From: Coniochaeta sp. PMI_546
Lineage: Eukaryota; Ascomycota; Sordariomycetes; Coniochaetales; Coniochaetaceae
Assembly (NCBI GenBank): GCA_021432605.1
Contig: MU271149.1
Coordinates: forward strand, 2,170,001 to 2,234,000
Reading direction: 5' to 3'
DNA length: 64,000 bases
Below the pieces are notes generated by a model. That model searched no databases. It was given only the letters and a program-made list of their open reading frames with translations, and had not been told where the DNA came from. This document shows, piece after piece, positions 21,703 through 33,845 of this stretch (positions within the stretch are counted from its first letter, which is position 1; each line of letters starts with the position of its first letter). Position numbers and translations under genes: made by a program.

Positions 21703-22926
21703 GAGATGTCAAGCGGAGATGGTGGGTCATGATAGTCAAAACAACATGACACGGGCCAAGACATGAAGGCAGAACCACCAGCCCCCGTAATGGCGATCAC
21801 ACTTGACGCATGGGAGATGGGACGGTAAGGCATGAAGTTCTGACGGAGAACACATTGGCCAGGGTGGCGTGTAGGCGATGGCCCATATGGGTGGATGGGA
21901 CATGGCTTGTATCACACCGCCTGAGCCATCAGGGTCGCTAGCAACTTTGTTGACGGCTCCAGGATGAGGCTCCTGGCTTTTGAGCAGGGACCCCTAGATA
22001 GAGAGGATCTGAGATTCTAGAAGAGCTCCAGTGTCGTGGGGCCATGTATAGACAGCGTCCATCCCAACCGTAGCATTACAGCAGCATTTCAGACGAATAG
22101 TCACTCCTTCGTCGTCTACGCATGCATTGGCCTGTCTGTGAATGTTGATTTGGTTTGACAAGGATCGAAGAGGGACAAAGACAAGAATTGGGTCAGATTG
22201 CCGCCGAAGGAGCAACAGATCCGTCATGAAATGTCGGCTGGCTTGATGGGTTGGTTCATCCACTCGGCTGGAAAAGAGGGACCAGTCCTAGCAACACAGC
22301 ATATGCCGAGGCACCGTTGACGACTGTCGACTTCGGCGTGTTCGTATATGCTCGTTCCCACGCAATGCCATGTGTATGATGGAACATTGGGATCTCTTGG
22401 GACTCTTGGAGTAGTCCTTGTGTGGATCATGACTCCAACCGCCCGGCCATCAAGGGGTCCGGCCATAGCTCCGACTAGCTTCAATGGCGCGGCGAATCTG
22501 GCGCATGATCCGATCATCTCACATCTTCTTATGAGTCCCACCCGCCAGGAGTCCAGAAAACGGGTTGCACGACACGATTACCAGCGATCTCAAACAGATG
22601 ACAACTTTAAGCTTGCTTGAAAGCGATGGTCGGGTGCGCTGAGCCAGTAACGCGGCCCGCTATCGCCCGTTGAAGACAGTTGAAGGGAAGGGCGAGGTGG
22701 AGCAAAACTGTAGGCCGCCCCGCAATGCCATGGCTCGCTTAGACTCGGATCAGACCGATCAAACAGCCGCACCACGGCTTGCAGGGTTCTGAGACTCGAT
22801 CTGAGACGACATTTCTTCTTCGCTTGTCACCAGTAACCGCTTGCAAATCAGTCAAGCCCTTGATACTTGACGTTGACATCGCTTCGCTCCTTGATTGCTT
22901 GGTAGGCCACGGCGGCCATCTTAGCA

Positions 22927-23787
22927 ATGCCATCGGGACAGCCTCCCGCGCTTCCGTACTCAGCTTCAAGCGTTCCATTGAGGAGGTACTCCCCAAAGGG
23001 TTCTCGACGTTTCGCGATACATTCTAAAGCTAGCTCAGGTCCTAAGGTCCGGCTCCAGAGCGCTGAGTTCGAGTGTATCCGGTATCTGAAGCATATATAC
23101 CCTTTTACAACTGGTTCTGCCTTGAGACGGTACATCTCCCAGGTCTGCTCTCCCGTCGTGTCCCGCTTCCGAGGATCAGAGGCACGCTCCAAACCCGGCC
23201 TGAACTTTAGCGATCATTGCGATCACCGAAACGATTACACTGGAGTCTGCGGATGTTGTAACTCACAAACACCTGGTGCGTGTCGAGCTCAATGCCAGTC
23301 ACCACTGTTTTGCTCTGTATACGGACCGCTGTCGTGGCACCAGCACCATGCTACGAAATGTCCGCCTCTCTCCCTCACATCGATAACGCGTGACAATTTT
23401 TTTTCCAGTCTGATATATGGCTTGAGTCTCTTCCTGGTGCCGCCGATCGAGGCGCTGCAGAGCTTAGTTCCGAGCAGGACGTCCTCGAAGTCGAGGACAA
23501 AGACTAGCGTAACTAATGAACGCGCTCAGTCCGATGTGACGGAAGTCAACTTCTCTCCGACTCTCAGCCGCGTTCCCTTGACAACGGACAGAACCGTGCT
23601 TGTGGCATGGCGACAACATGACGAGAGCAGCAATGCAAAGTGGTCCCTCACGACATACTATGTACAAGCGCTGGCTCGGTCTTCATTTCTCCAACGGAAG
23701 TTGAAATGCTTGCCGCTCGAGTGTGACAGAAGACAGGGCTGCCACGCGGAACCGGAATTCGGGGTCATTTTCCAGGCACCCAGGTAG
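22927..23787 (+). CDS. Orphan 286-codon open frame, doubtful
   Basis: An uninterrupted frame of 286 codons starting with ATG. I recognise no domain. The product is rich in Ser, Arg and Cys, with clusters such as VCGCCNSQTPGACRAQCQ near residues 107-124 and a hydrophobic stretch SSLIYGLSLFLVPP near 159-172. No signal peptide is visible. Its length is more than expected by chance for this base composition, yet the amino-acid content looks like unselected sequence. It may be a lineage-specific gene, a decayed gene or coincidence. Confidence 0.22.
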   Translation: MPSGQPPALPYSASSVPLRRYSPKGSRRFAIHSKASSGPKVRLQSAEFECIRYLKHIYPFTTGSALRRYISQVCSPVVSRFRGSEARSKPGLNFSDHCDHRNDYTGVCGCCNSQTPGACRAQCQSPLFCSVYGPLSWHQHHATKCPPLSLTSITRDNFFSSLIYGLSLFLVPPIEALQSLVPSRTSSKSRTKTSVTNERAQSDVTEVNFSPTLSRVPLTTDRTVLVAWRQHDESSNAKWSLTTYYVQALARSSFLQRKLKCLPLECDRRQGCHAEPEFGVIFQAPR

Positions 23788-24315
23788 ACGGGTCCCGGAA
23801 AGCTTGGCTGCCGACCATCACTTGAACAGCATTTGTGCAGTTTGTGCCGACTTATGCACGGCAAACACGACAGTAAACCCCCGGACTTTGCACGCCAATT
23901 CCGGAAGGTCGACGAGTCTCATGACGGCTCAGTTATTTGTAGGATTTTCCGTATCGGCTGTTTATTATGATTTTCTTTTGGTCTGTCCTCATTTCCTGCC
24001 TCTTCGAAAAGCAGCTTCCCAACCATCGAAGGGGGGTTCTTTGACATTGCGCATTTGCCATCGGGGCTGCATAATACTGCCCACTGCTGCCTCTTCACAA
24101 ATAAGGTAGCTAAGCTTCGTCTTACGGCGGTGACCGCAGCGAGTCCTCCCGCTGGACCGAGTAAGACCTCGGCAACACCCGCTGCACCCCTGTGTAAGCT
24201 TATGTTCTAGCCGAGGACCGGATTTCTAGCTGTCCAGCGACAGACATGTAAAGATGCCAATTCTACAACCACAAATATTTGGTCTAAGCATCATTCGGAA
24301 CAATGGCTGACACAG

Positions 24316-26188
24316 TTGCACGACAGCGGCGAACAGGCTCAGATGGCCACGGCGGGCGTTCCTGCCGCCCGCGCAGCTCAAGGCGAGCTCAACGGTCTAG
24401 ACCGACAGCGCACCGTGGAGCAGGCGTTTGACGAGGGTCATGACGCAGACATTCCTTCCGACATAGGATATGTACTCGATGAAGCCGGGGAGCAGAAGAG
24501 GCGCCAGTCCTTGGCAGAGAGGCGGCGCAACTCCCTAGCACGGAAGCGGAGTCATGCCGACGACGAAAAAAGCCGTCGCGACCGCGACCACGACCTTGAG
24601 AAGGGAATCGAAACCGCCGCCGACGGAGCCAAGCTCAAGGACGAGGATGAAGGCGGGACGACGTCGGAGGACGAGGCAAATATCGTCTGGTGGGACGGCC
24701 CGGACGACCCCCAGAACCCATACAATTGGCCGACTTGGCGCAAGGTGGTGAATTGCGCCGTCATAAGCGCCCTGACCTTCGTCACGCCCCTTGCTTCAAG
24801 TATCTTTGCTCCAGGCGTGCCGCAATTGATGCGAGACTTCCAATCAGGGAACGTGGAGCTTGCCGCCTTCGTGGTCTCGGTCTACGTGCTGGGCTTCGCC
24901 GCCGGGCCCTTGCTCATCGCCCCCTTGAGCGAGATATACGGCCGTCTCCCCGTCTACCACATCTGTAATATAGCTTTTGTTGCATTCCTTGTTGGTTGCG
25001 CCCTCGCCCCCTCGCTTGACGCACTCATAGTCTTTCGCTTCCTCTCTGGCGTGTTCGGTTCAGCACCTTTGACCACGGGTGGGGGCACGATCGCCGACAT
25101 ATTTGTACAGGAGAGGCGCGGGGCTGCTATGGCTGTGTTCAGTGTCGGCCCCTTGCTGGGTCCCATCATTGGACCTGTCGCCGGAGGATTCTTGGCAGAA
25201 GCGAAGGGCTGGCGCTGGGTCTTTTGGCTTCTGGTTATTCTCTCAGGTTTTCTGAGCGTTGTTCTCCTAATCTTCGCTCGTGAAACCTATGCGCCGGTCT
25301 TGTTGCAGAGAAAGGTCAACCGACTACGAAAGGAGACTGCCAATGATCTTCTGCGGTCCAAACTCGATGCGGGCCTATCTCCTGGCGACTACTTCAAGCG
25401 TGGTATCGTCCGGCCTATGAAAATGCTCATCTTCAGCCCCCTTTGCAGTATCTTTGCTGTGTACATTGGTATCACATACGGATATCTCTACCTCCTATTC
25501 ACCAGCATCACGATTGTGTTTGAGCAGTCATACGGCTTTGGTAGCGGCACGGTCGGTCTCGTCTTCCTGGGACTTGGAGTCGGTTCGATGGCTGGGCTTG
25601 TGTTTTTCAGCATTTCCAGCGACAGAACACTGAAGAAGATGGCCGCGAAAGAAGGCCAAGGTATGAAGCCCGAGTACCGCCTGAGGCCGCTGCCTATCGG
25701 GGCCATTCTCCTCCCCGCCGGCTTCTTCATCTATGGCTGGACAGCACAGGTCTGTACATACCGGAGACGATATGACTGTCAAGGAGCGTTTAAGCTAACA
25801 GACATATCAGTATCATGTCCACTGGATTGTGCCAATCATCGGCCATGTGATCATGTGAGTCTGCTCTCCAAGAGATGCAATGGCCGCAAGAGAACTGACT
25901 CGGTGATACAGCGGCGTGGGAAACCTCCTCATATTCATGGCTATCAACATGGCCCTCGTCGATACTTTCACCATCTATGCTGCATCTGCACTGGCATCCA
26001 ACACGGTCGTTCGGTCCGTCTTTGGCGCCGTCCTCCCTCTCTGCGGCCTCAAGATGTACGACAAGCTTGGCCTGGGTTGGGGAAACAGTCTACTGGGTTT
26101 CATTGCTGTGGCAATGATTCCTGTCTCATTCTTGCTCCTGAAATATGGGGAGGTGTTGCGGAAGAAGTTCCCGCTCGAAAGACTGTGA
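24316..26188 (+). CDS. MFS drug/polyamine:H+ antiporter (DHA1 family)
   Basis: Exons 24316-25749, 25811-25854 and 25912-26188 give 584 aa. A hydrophilic, highly charged N-terminal tail of about 130 residues precedes [14 protein letters not shown], the hallmark entry motif of fungal DHA1 carriers of the Tpo1/Flu1 type. Twelve membrane helices follow. The loop 2-3 motif appears as [13 protein letters not shown], the antiporter motif C region as [15 protein letters not shown], and [14 protein letters not shown] follows helix 6. The tiny 44-nt second exon carries [14 protein letters not shown], part of helix 9. It is expected in the plasma membrane exporting drugs, polyamines or toxins; the substrate is unknown. 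An alternative start at residue 10 (MATAG) exists. Confidence 0.9.
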
Positions 26189-26717
26189 TTGAGATTAGCC
26201 TCGATTCTGTTTGTTCTTTCTTCGACCAAACATCACCCTTGATCTTCCAGGTCTCGACCAACCGCTGGAATTGTATGCCGATCGAGATAGCTTCCGCATA
26301 GCCTTGGGGTAGCATTGCTTCCTGTGTCTAACCCAAGGGCTGACCTGGTCTTGTACATATACTGGAATACATACATAGCAACGATATGCTAAGCACTTGC
26401 AATAGACCAAGTTTCTCCAGGGCGGGCCTGCATTCTGCGCCGCAGTACCGTGCCACGGCACTTGTGTGTAAGCACACGGTATGTACCCTTCATCATATAT
26501 CACGCATTCGTGGACACGTGCTGAGGCTGGCTTCTTTCGAAACTCGACAAGACCGTGTCAAGTTTAGGGTTCAATTGCAGTCTATCATGCTCATTATAAA
26601 ACAGTACATCCCTTCCAAACTGACCATAGGGCTGTCACGCATGCTCGTGTGCCTCCCGCTTCCAGAGGTCTAGGCCGTCGCTAAACCCACCACCGAAGAA
26701 CATCCTACTGGGGTGCT
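26189..26717. other. Convergent intergenic region
   Basis: About 530 nt between the MFS and pyruvate kinase 3' ends. No gene was seen; the 3' UTRs should lie here. Confidence 0.5.
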
Positions 26718-28371
26718 CTAGTTCTCCTCACCAATGCCGAGGTGGTCGACATTGGCCTTGACGATACGGAGTGTGTTTGTGTTACCCATGCCGCCCTTCC
26801 AGCCCTGGACAACGACGACCGTGTCGTTCTTGCTCAGGACATTCAGCTCCATGGCCTTGGAGATACCCCACTTGATGCGGCGATCGACATCCTCCTGCCA
26901 GTTGACCTTGCTGAAATCGGGCTTGGCCTCTGGAAATACGAAGGGATACACTCCACGGTACAGATGCCCGTACCTCGAGGCCGACGGGTTACGCGTGACC
27001 ATGAAGATGGGGCACACAGGGCGGTACTTGGACAGCAGACGTGCGGAGTCACCCGAGGTGGACAGCACGACGATGCCGCCGGCGTTCAGGTCGAGCGAGG
27101 CGCGGACAGCGGCCATGGCGCAGGACTCGACAATCGACACGGGACGCTTGACGAGCGTGCACATCTCCTCGAAATGGCTGACATACGGGATGGTGTTCTC
27201 AGCCTTGAGACAGGCCTCGCTCATCTCGCGGACAGATTCTGTCGGATAGTTGCCCTTGGCAGTCTCGCCTGAAAGCATGACGCAGTCAGCGCCGTCGGTG
27301 ACGGCGTTGCCGACATCGCTGATCTCAGCACGGGTGGGCCGGGGATTCTTGATCATGGACTCCAGCATCTGTGTGGCACAAATGACGGGCTTGCCGGCAA
27401 TGTTGCACATGGCAATGAGCTTCTTCTGCGCAGCGAAAACCTCGGCGGCGGGAATCTCAATACCGAGATCACCACGGGCAACCATGACTCCATCCGTCTC
27501 GGCAAGAATCTCGGCGAAGTTGTTGAGGCCCTGCCGGTTCTCAATCTTGGCGATGATTTGGATGTGCTTGCCTGCCTCGCCAAGGACTGCACGGATGTCC
27601 TTGATGTCCTGGGCACGGCGGATGAACGAGGCGAAGACCATGTCGACGTTGTTCTTCACACCAAAGCGGAGATCGTTCTTGTCCTTCTCCGACAGGGCAG
27701 GGAGATCGACATCGGTGTTGGGCAGGTTGACACCCTTCTTGGACGAGATGAAGCCGTTGTTCCTGCACTTGACCTTGATGGTCTTCTCGTCGACGATTTC
27801 GAGGACATCGAACGCCAGAACACCATCATCAACGTAGATTATCCGACCGGGTTGGATCACCTTGGTAATGTTCTTGTAGTCGACGTACCTGAGCGAGTTT
27901 TGATCAGCAGGGAGCAGACGGGCTTGCGGATGAGGGCATAAACGACATTGCTACTTACATGTTATCGGTGTCGCAGGCGGTGGCGTACTTCTCATCAGTG
28001 GTGATGTTCAGTACCTTGTCCACGCCAATGGGGAGATCCTCGTCGTTCTTGGTGTTGCCGGTACGGATCTCGGGGCCCTTGGTGTCGAGAGCAATGGCGA
28101 TCTGGCGGCCGGGCTGGGCCTTCTCGGCAGCGCGAGTGTTGTCGATCACTGACTGGTGATATTCATAGCTGCCGTGGGAGAAGTTCATGCGTACAACGTT
28201 GAGACCGGCGGATCGGAGCTTGTTGATCGCCTCAGGGGAGTTTGTCTTTGGTCCAATGGTACAGATGATGGAGGTTCTGCGGTAATTCTTCTCAGGTTGG
28301 AAGGCAGTATCGAGCTGGGAGAGCCAGTCGATTCTGCCGACCTGCTTGAGGTGGTCGAGAGCGGTAGCCAT
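26718..28371 (-). CDS. pki1: Pyruvate kinase
   Basis: Catalyses phosphoenolpyruvate + ADP to pyruvate + ATP, the last step of glycolysis, in the cytosol. Exons 28371-27959 and 27888-26718 give 527 aa, the normal fungal length. Visible motifs are [13 protein letters not shown], the substrate-site [26 protein letters not shown], the catalytic-Lys signature [25 protein letters not shown] and [22 protein letters not shown] and the C-terminal regulatory domain with VVVQGWKGG (fructose-1,6-bisphosphate loop region) complete it. The intron falls inside the B domain. A CCGCAG acceptor-like site just before the ATG hints at a 5'-UTR intron. The frame is intact with no sign of decay. Confidence 0.97.
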
Positions 28372-30721
28372 TGCGACTGCGGAAATATGTCTTTCAGTAT
28401 GCCTGGTTTTGTTGGATTAGAACAAACAGAGCCGGCGGCCTTACGAACTGGGTACGGATTCGCTCGAGGCTGTGCGATCAATCTAACTGTGGTGTTGACT
28501 GAAGATGGAGTCTGAGGGAATTATCAGAAACGCCGGCGGATGTCGAGCTTTCCTGTTTGGTAGAACAGGAAGTGTCAGCGGTCAGAACAGACAGAAGATA
28601 TTTAACTCTAGAGTCGAGTCTTTGGGGAGAACGGAGGAGGATATGATGACAGTGGGAAGAAGTCTTCGTTTGTTTTTGGCATTGACAACAATGAACGTCC
28701 TTGGGGCGGGTCAATCTCTCGTCGAAAATGGAAAGATGACTTTGGACAACTGCTTCACTATGAACGATTTGGGTCCGTAGTTTGTAGCGCAATGTGTAAC
28801 CCTCGATGGTGACGGGAGTCCACGACTGTTCTACGAGCCTGTAATACAGGGCACTCCTGAACGCCGGTCGAAACACCATCCCAGACGGGGATTATCACCG
28901 ATCTGAAGGTGATGTAATAATTGGTGTATCTTACCTGGGTAGATGTATAGGCAATTCTACGCAGAATCAGTTCCTTGACACGTAGAATCGAGGGTATCAA
29001 TGCAAGGAATGAAGGGAAGTCGAAAGAGGAATCGGAAGGGGGAGAGATGAAGCGGAAAAAGTGCCTCAACAACTTTGAGCAACCTGGAAGCTCAACATCC
29101 CACTTCACAAATAAAATAGAGCCTGCATAAGCAAGACCCCTCGTTTCTACTTCGGGGAAGGTGCGACTGGCGGTAGCTTTGGCATTCTTGGCGATGCCGG
29201 AGCCCCACGTGATGCGGCTTGTCCAAGCTCTGTCCAGTACCGCTACTTTGTACTTCTCAGCTGGACTGGACCGGATATTGAAGCGAGGAGGACCCATACC
29301 ACTGTGGAGTCACGCGATAACGATAAAGGCAACAGGTAACCGGACCGAGCAACGACGACAGGCCTGGTCCCTAGTAAACCCTCGAACTCTCCTTATCGAC
29401 CGATCGGCGTCAACCATCCACACGAGTGTCATAACAACACGAAGACCTCTCCATATAGGTCCCGAACCATTTTTTGTTGCAGCCTGTCTGTGAACACTGT
29501 GTCGCATATCAGTGACCATGGTGGTGAGTTGAGCCCCCTCGCGCCGACGTCCTTCGTTGCCGCTCCCAGCTCTGTTGTCTTGCCTTCGACTTCAAGGTCT
29601 AAACAAGCGTTTTTGCTAGTTTCTCAACTTGCTGACGTTTGGATTGTGGTCGAAGCTTGGAAGATTAACACATTACGCCTTTGATGCCGTCCTTCGTGAG
29701 TCTTACCAGTATCCGGCCCTAGCTCGCTGAAACCACGTGCGCCATGGCTAACAACTATGTTTGTCCAGTGTCGGCCTTCCTAGCAGGCATGAAGCGATCA
29801 ACGGGTCTCACGTGAGTACTCGACGCTCTAGGGAGCATCATCTGCCACGGAAATTTGTCGTCGAACATCCAAAATTGCCCGGAGACTAACAGTGACCCTA
29901 ATGGGGATGCGCCAGGCCCAGTTTCAAGACCGACTCCGTAACGGGCGGTAACAAAGAGGTTTCTGGATGGGTTGACAAGTACTTAGGGGTCGGCGAATGG
30001 GTCATGGACCAGTCCGTCGCCATCGCCGGGTCAAGCGGCTGGTTCGAGAGGACACGGTAGCGTGCCTTGCGCATGTTCCGGGGAATGGGGTTTTGCTCAC
30101 GTTTGGATTGTTTATCAACTTTTCCCTACTTTGGTACTCGGGGACGGCGTTATGGGACTGGCCATTTGCTGTTTATATTGCATTCGAGTCTCGTGGGTTA
30201 CAATTCGACTCCATTTTAGCTACCGACTTCCTTTGTGCGACACAAGGCCTGCAGTTTTCCAATCGGACAGTCTTGTTGGGAGGCGTGTTTGTAATGCGGC
30301 TGAGGGTAAAACATGCTCCGACGCCACTGTTGGATTACTGATGGCGAACGTGAGTAAAGTACCTTACCTTACACTGCTTCCTTTGCAGTGCGCTGCACGC
30401 ACTGTAGGTCGTCCTTTCGGATACGATACCATGTGGGGTAGTTACCGTCCCTTGCCTTCCCTTAGTCTAAGATTTCCAAGCAAACCGATGGCACCACCCC
30501 TACGTCACATTGCTCATTCCGAATGGGACATATAAATGCCCGTTGAACAGCTCCGATGTCTGCCAGGCTTGCTACAAACACATCCAGACGCTTCAATAGA
30601 CTTGTACCAATAACCTGAATCCATCAATCGTCTCGGTAACCTTGAGCCTTGCTGTTGGAAGATCGACCCAAGTAGACGACACTGTTCCCACGCTGAAGTC
30701 GTCTTCACACCATCGATAAAA
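28372..30721. promoter_or_regulatory. Long divergent promoter region, pyruvate kinase and NAD(P)-binding gene
   Basis: About 2.35 kb. The part near 28380-28700 must hold the pyruvate kinase leader and core promoter, probably with a leader intron. A 179-codon minus-strand frame at 28758-29297 has no recognisable domain. AAAGTACCTTACCTTA motifs occur near 30358. No gene is supported. Confidence 0.5.
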
Positions 30722-31600
30722 ATGACCAGCCACCACGTGTTGCTGTTGGGAGGCCATGGAAAGGTAGCACAGTATCTGACACCTCTGTTGCTACAGCGCT
30801 CCTGGACAGTGACCAGCATCATTCGCAACCGTGACCAAGTACAGGATCTCAAGAAGCTTGGCGAGAACAAGCCGGGGAAGCTGAATGTTCTGGTCCGCAG
30901 TCTCGAGGACGTCAAAAGCGACAGTCAGGCCCAGTCACTCATTGACGAGGTGCAGCCCGATTACATCGTCTGGAGTGCCGGCGCGGGCGGCAAAGGCGGC
31001 CCTGATAGGGTGCGTAGTCTCAACCACTTTAGACCCAGCTGAAACCCCTTACATAGATGTAGATGCCGTGACGGTGAAAGAGAATGTACTGACGTTCGCT
31101 AGACCTTCGCAATTGACCGCGATGCTGCTATTCACTTCATCAACGCGGCTGTGGCCACATCGTCAATCACCAAGTTCCTGATGGTGTCATACCTGGCATC
31201 GCGACGAGCGAAGCCATCGTGGTGGTCTGATGAATCCTGGCAAGCTGCACTGGACACAAACAACAATATACTACCTACATACTATCAGGCCAAGATAGCC
31301 GCCGACGAGGCCCTCCACAAGGCGGCCAAGAAGCGCGGGTCCGACTTCGCCGGTATCAACTTGCGACCCGGCACATTGACCGCAGAACCGGCAGGAAAGG
31401 TGGAGCTTGGGAAGACCAAGAAGTCCGTAGGGAATGTAAGTCGGGAGTCGGTTGCTCAGGTTGCTGCATTGCTCCTCCAGTCTGAAGGTGTCAAGACGAG
31501 TTGGCTTGATCTTCTTGATGGAGAGGAGGACCCGGCGAAGGCAGTGGAACGGGTTGTCCGAGAGAACATCGATGCCACCGAAGGCGAGCCATTTTTCTAG
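30722..31600 (+). CDS. NAD(P)-binding, SDR-like (NmrA/YbjT-type) protein
   Basis: Two exons, 30722-31009 and 31103-31600, encode 261 aa. The glycine-rich loop LLLGGHGKVAQYL (residues 7-19) is the Rossmann nucleotide site of atypical short-chain dehydrogenases. PDYIVWSAGAGGKGG is the second glycine-rich strand. The intron junction gives DRTFAIDRDAAIHFINAA, and the helix after LMVSYLASRR is followed by YYQAKIAADEAL, the YxxxK pair of the SDR active site. NLRPGTLTAEPAGKVELG and SRESVAQVAALLL are typical of the C-terminal half. Such proteins bind NADP and act as redox sensors or reductases; substrate is unknown. It is convergent with atg28, leaving under 100 nt between stops. Confidence 0.85.
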
Positions 31601-31688
31601 TCAATCTGGGACCGGTAGCGTGATGAATAGGTAGAAATACAAATCGCTATGCTTGAATCTTATGTGATGCCGACGCTCAACTACACGA

Positions 31689-33845
31689 TCAACGCTGCTG
31701 TGTATTCCGCGGGCCAGCTCCAGTATACTCTGCTTCTCCGTTCCCGCCACGCTCAACAAGAAACTCGTGCGGCACTTCGTCCTCCTCGTCTTCCCGTTCG
31801 TCGGGCCGGGTGACAGTATTGCGCTCAAGCACTGGTGAAGGATCATCATGCTCTTCTTCGTGAGCCACCAACAGGTCCGGCGGTACCTCGTTATCACTCT
31901 CTGTGGTCGCTGTGTCATCATGCTCATCATGCTCATCATGTTCATCATGTAAATCCACTAAGTTGTCCTTCCCAGACTTTCCGTTGTGCTTGACGGGGAA
32001 GACATTGCCGCTCACAGATCTCCCAAGTTGAGGAGTAAGCGCTTCATCCACATCTAGGTCCGCATCGTGATGCTCGTCGTTGAATCTGGTAGCTCTTATC
32101 GCATCGCGGAGCAACTGATCCGCCTGCCTGAAAGCCTCCAATTCTGCTCCAATGGCACATATGAGGAGGTTCCAGCTTCGGTCTTCTGCTTTAAGCAACA
32201 GCCGTTCTAGTCCGGTGATAACTTCTGCCATCTTGTCTAGTTGGTCGTGCATGACTTCCTCCGGCGTCGGCTCCTTATTCTTCCCCTTCCCCTCGTCGTG
32301 GATTTCGCCCTTCATCTCTTTGCCTAGCCTGGTCTCGAAATCCGAGACGAGCTTCATAGCCTCTTGCCATACTCGTACTCCTTCTTCCAGTGCGGCTCGG
32401 TCCTTATCCACGTCACCTTTGCGATCCTCCAGAATTCTTATCTCACTTTCCCACCAATCCCGTGCCATGGTGATGGTCCTGCGCTCAGGGCGAAGGCGTA
32501 AGAACTCGACGCCCCCCGGCGACTGCCCTATACCGTCTGGAATTTCGTTGCCCTCCTCGTCTCGCTTCGGCGGCCGCACTGCCTCTAAATCCAGCGGCTT
32601 CACTGGCGGGCGCGTTAGTAGAGTCGAGACATTAGCATCAACTTCCTTCAAGGCATTCTTGTAACCACTCAATCCTGCCTCTCTTCGATTATTCACATCC
32701 TCAATCCGCCCATCTAGCCACCTCTTCCTGCTTCGGAGCCCAACAAGGCGCTCCTCCAGCTCGACGATCTCACGGGACACCGCACTCCTCTCCCGTCCCA
32801 GTTCCCTCAGCTCCTGACCGAGCGGCTCCTGACTATCACTTTCCAAGGCTTTCAGCTGATCCACGATGCCTGCCTTCCGTCCAGCTAGCCGCTTGAGCTG
32901 CGTGAGCGCTTTCTTCCTCGTCGCTATGGCGGCGGTCAAGACGACGTCCTCTTCGGTCTTCAAATCTGCCAGAACGCTCATGTTCCGCGCCAGAGCCGTC
33001 CTCGCAGCGACTAGTCCCATGGGCTTCCGTCGTGGCTGTCGAACTGGTATGACGACCTGTCCATAGTCTGCTCCCTGCACGTCATCGGAGATCACATGTC
33101 GGTTCTGAAGCTGCCGGCTGCTTGTGGAGGAGAGCGACGTGCCATCGCCTGTTGGAGTGGCAGTGCCGGCGTCGCTGGCGTCAGAGCGGCTATCTGGCAG
33201 GCGTTCAGGGGCACCAGGTGCTATCCTCGATGTCGAATCCAGATGGGAAGCTAGCCCAGCGGATTGGACGTCGAGGAGGTGTTGTAGTTCTCCCTGGATC
33301 GCCCTCTCACGACGTTGAAGGTTGCGCCAGACAGTATCCGGTTCGTAGGTCTGGCGGTCCATAGCGCGACTTGCATGTGAAGACGACACTGCTGAGGAGG
33401 CTCGCTCGAAGATGACGCTGCTGACGCTAGTCAGGGCGTTGCGTGCGAAGGACGCGGTGGTCCCATGCGGAGCATGCTGTGTCATATAGCGAGAGGATGA
33501 GGTGTCTTCTTCGTCTCGGGAAAGGAAAGCGGAAGAGACTATCGGAGGCGGCGGACCGGCGAAGAGAATTCGGGACGTGGTATTGGGCTTGGAACCAGTT
33601 GAACTCGCGTTGTCGCTGTATCTGGCCGATGGAGACGAGCTTCGGTGGGTTGAGGAGCTTCGATAGCGACTCTGCGACGGGCTGGATGGGAGGAGAGCAT
33701 CATCCGGTCGGGGAGAGAGCTCGGACATGGCATATTCGGCTTGCTGTTGTCGCTGAGGAGGACTGGACGGGTTATGGAATGGTAGGATTGGCGCATCACC
33801 GCGCGACAAGGAGAGACGTGGAAGAAATGACGATTTTGAAGTCAT
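31689..33845 (-). CDS. atg28: Autophagy-related protein Atg28-like
   Basis: A single exon of 718 aa. The first 150 residues are Ser/Pro-rich and look disordered. DTVWRNLQRRERAIQGELQHLLD (about 170-192) begins the conserved region. A long coiled coil follows (about 285-400), with LKALESDSQEPLGQELRELG and IVELEERLVGLRSRKRWLDGRIEDVNNRREAGLSGY. FLRLRPERRTITMARDWWESE and DFETRLGKEMKG mark a second helical part. The C-terminus is acidic, with a DEH repeat near 640-650. Filamentous-fungal Atg28-like proteins match this order; Atg28 is a coiled-coil protein first linked to pexophagy in methylotrophic yeast. The assignment is from recalled motif pattern. The start may instead be Met40 (33728). Confidence 0.7.
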   Translation of the reverse strand: MTSKSSFLPRLSLSRGDAPILPFHNPSSPPQRQQQAEYAMSELSPRPDDALLPSSPSQSRYRSSSTHRSSSPSARYSDNASSTGSKPNTTSRILFAGPPPPIVSSAFLSRDEEDTSSSRYMTQHAPHGTTASFARNALTSVSSVIFERASSAVSSSHASRAMDRQTYEPDTVWRNLQRRERAIQGELQHLLDVQSAGLASHLDSTSRIAPGAPERLPDSRSDASDAGTATPTGDGTSLSSTSSRQLQNRHVISDDVQGADYGQVVIPVRQPRRKPMGLVAARTALARNMSVLADLKTEEDVVLTAAIATRKKALTQLKRLAGRKAGIVDQLKALESDSQEPLGQELRELGRERSAVSREIVELEERLVGLRSRKRWLDGRIEDVNNRREAGLSGYKNALKEVDANVSTLLTRPPVKPLDLEAVRPPKRDEEGNEIPDGIGQSPGGVEFLRLRPERRTITMARDWWESEIRILEDRKGDVDKDRAALEEGVRVWQEAMKLVSDFETRLGKEMKGEIHDEGKGKNKEPTPEEVMHDQLDKMAEVITGLERLLLKAEDRSWNLLICAIGAELEAFRQADQLLRDAIRATRFNDEHHDADLDVDEALTPQLGRSVSGNVFPVKHNGKSGKDNLVDLHDEHDEHDEHDDTATTESDNEVPPDLLVAHEEEHDDPSPVLERNTVTRPDEREDEEDEVPHEFLVERGGNGEAEYTGAGPRNTQQR
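31919..31951 (-). repeat. In-frame 9-nt repeat coding DEH units
   Basis: Four near-identical copies of a CATCATGCT-type 9-mer encode Asp-Glu-His repeats in the acidic tail of the Atg28-like protein. It is a coding minisatellite likely to vary in copy number. Confidence 0.7.

Larger units (their letters stand above)
21442..24315. other. Long intergenic region with one orphan open frame
   Basis: About 2.9 kb between the surface-protein and MFS genes, which are divergent and so take both promoters from it. The first 250 nt are the C/T-rich leader and TATA region of the surface-protein gene. The middle carries an open frame listed separately. The rest shows no gene. Confidence 0.5.

Noticed and set aside
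25750-26301. Continuation of the MFS frame past 25749 to 26301
   Set aside because: It reads through two introns and out of the membrane-helix frame; splicing restores helices 9-12 and the normal C-terminus at 26188.
26742-27941. Long + strand frames over pyruvate kinase
   Set aside because: They are antisense shadows of a strongly codon-biased pyruvate kinase gene.
28758-29297. 179-codon minus frame upstream of pyruvate kinase
   Set aside because: No domain, no splice support and a position within the expected promoter; length is near chance expectation.
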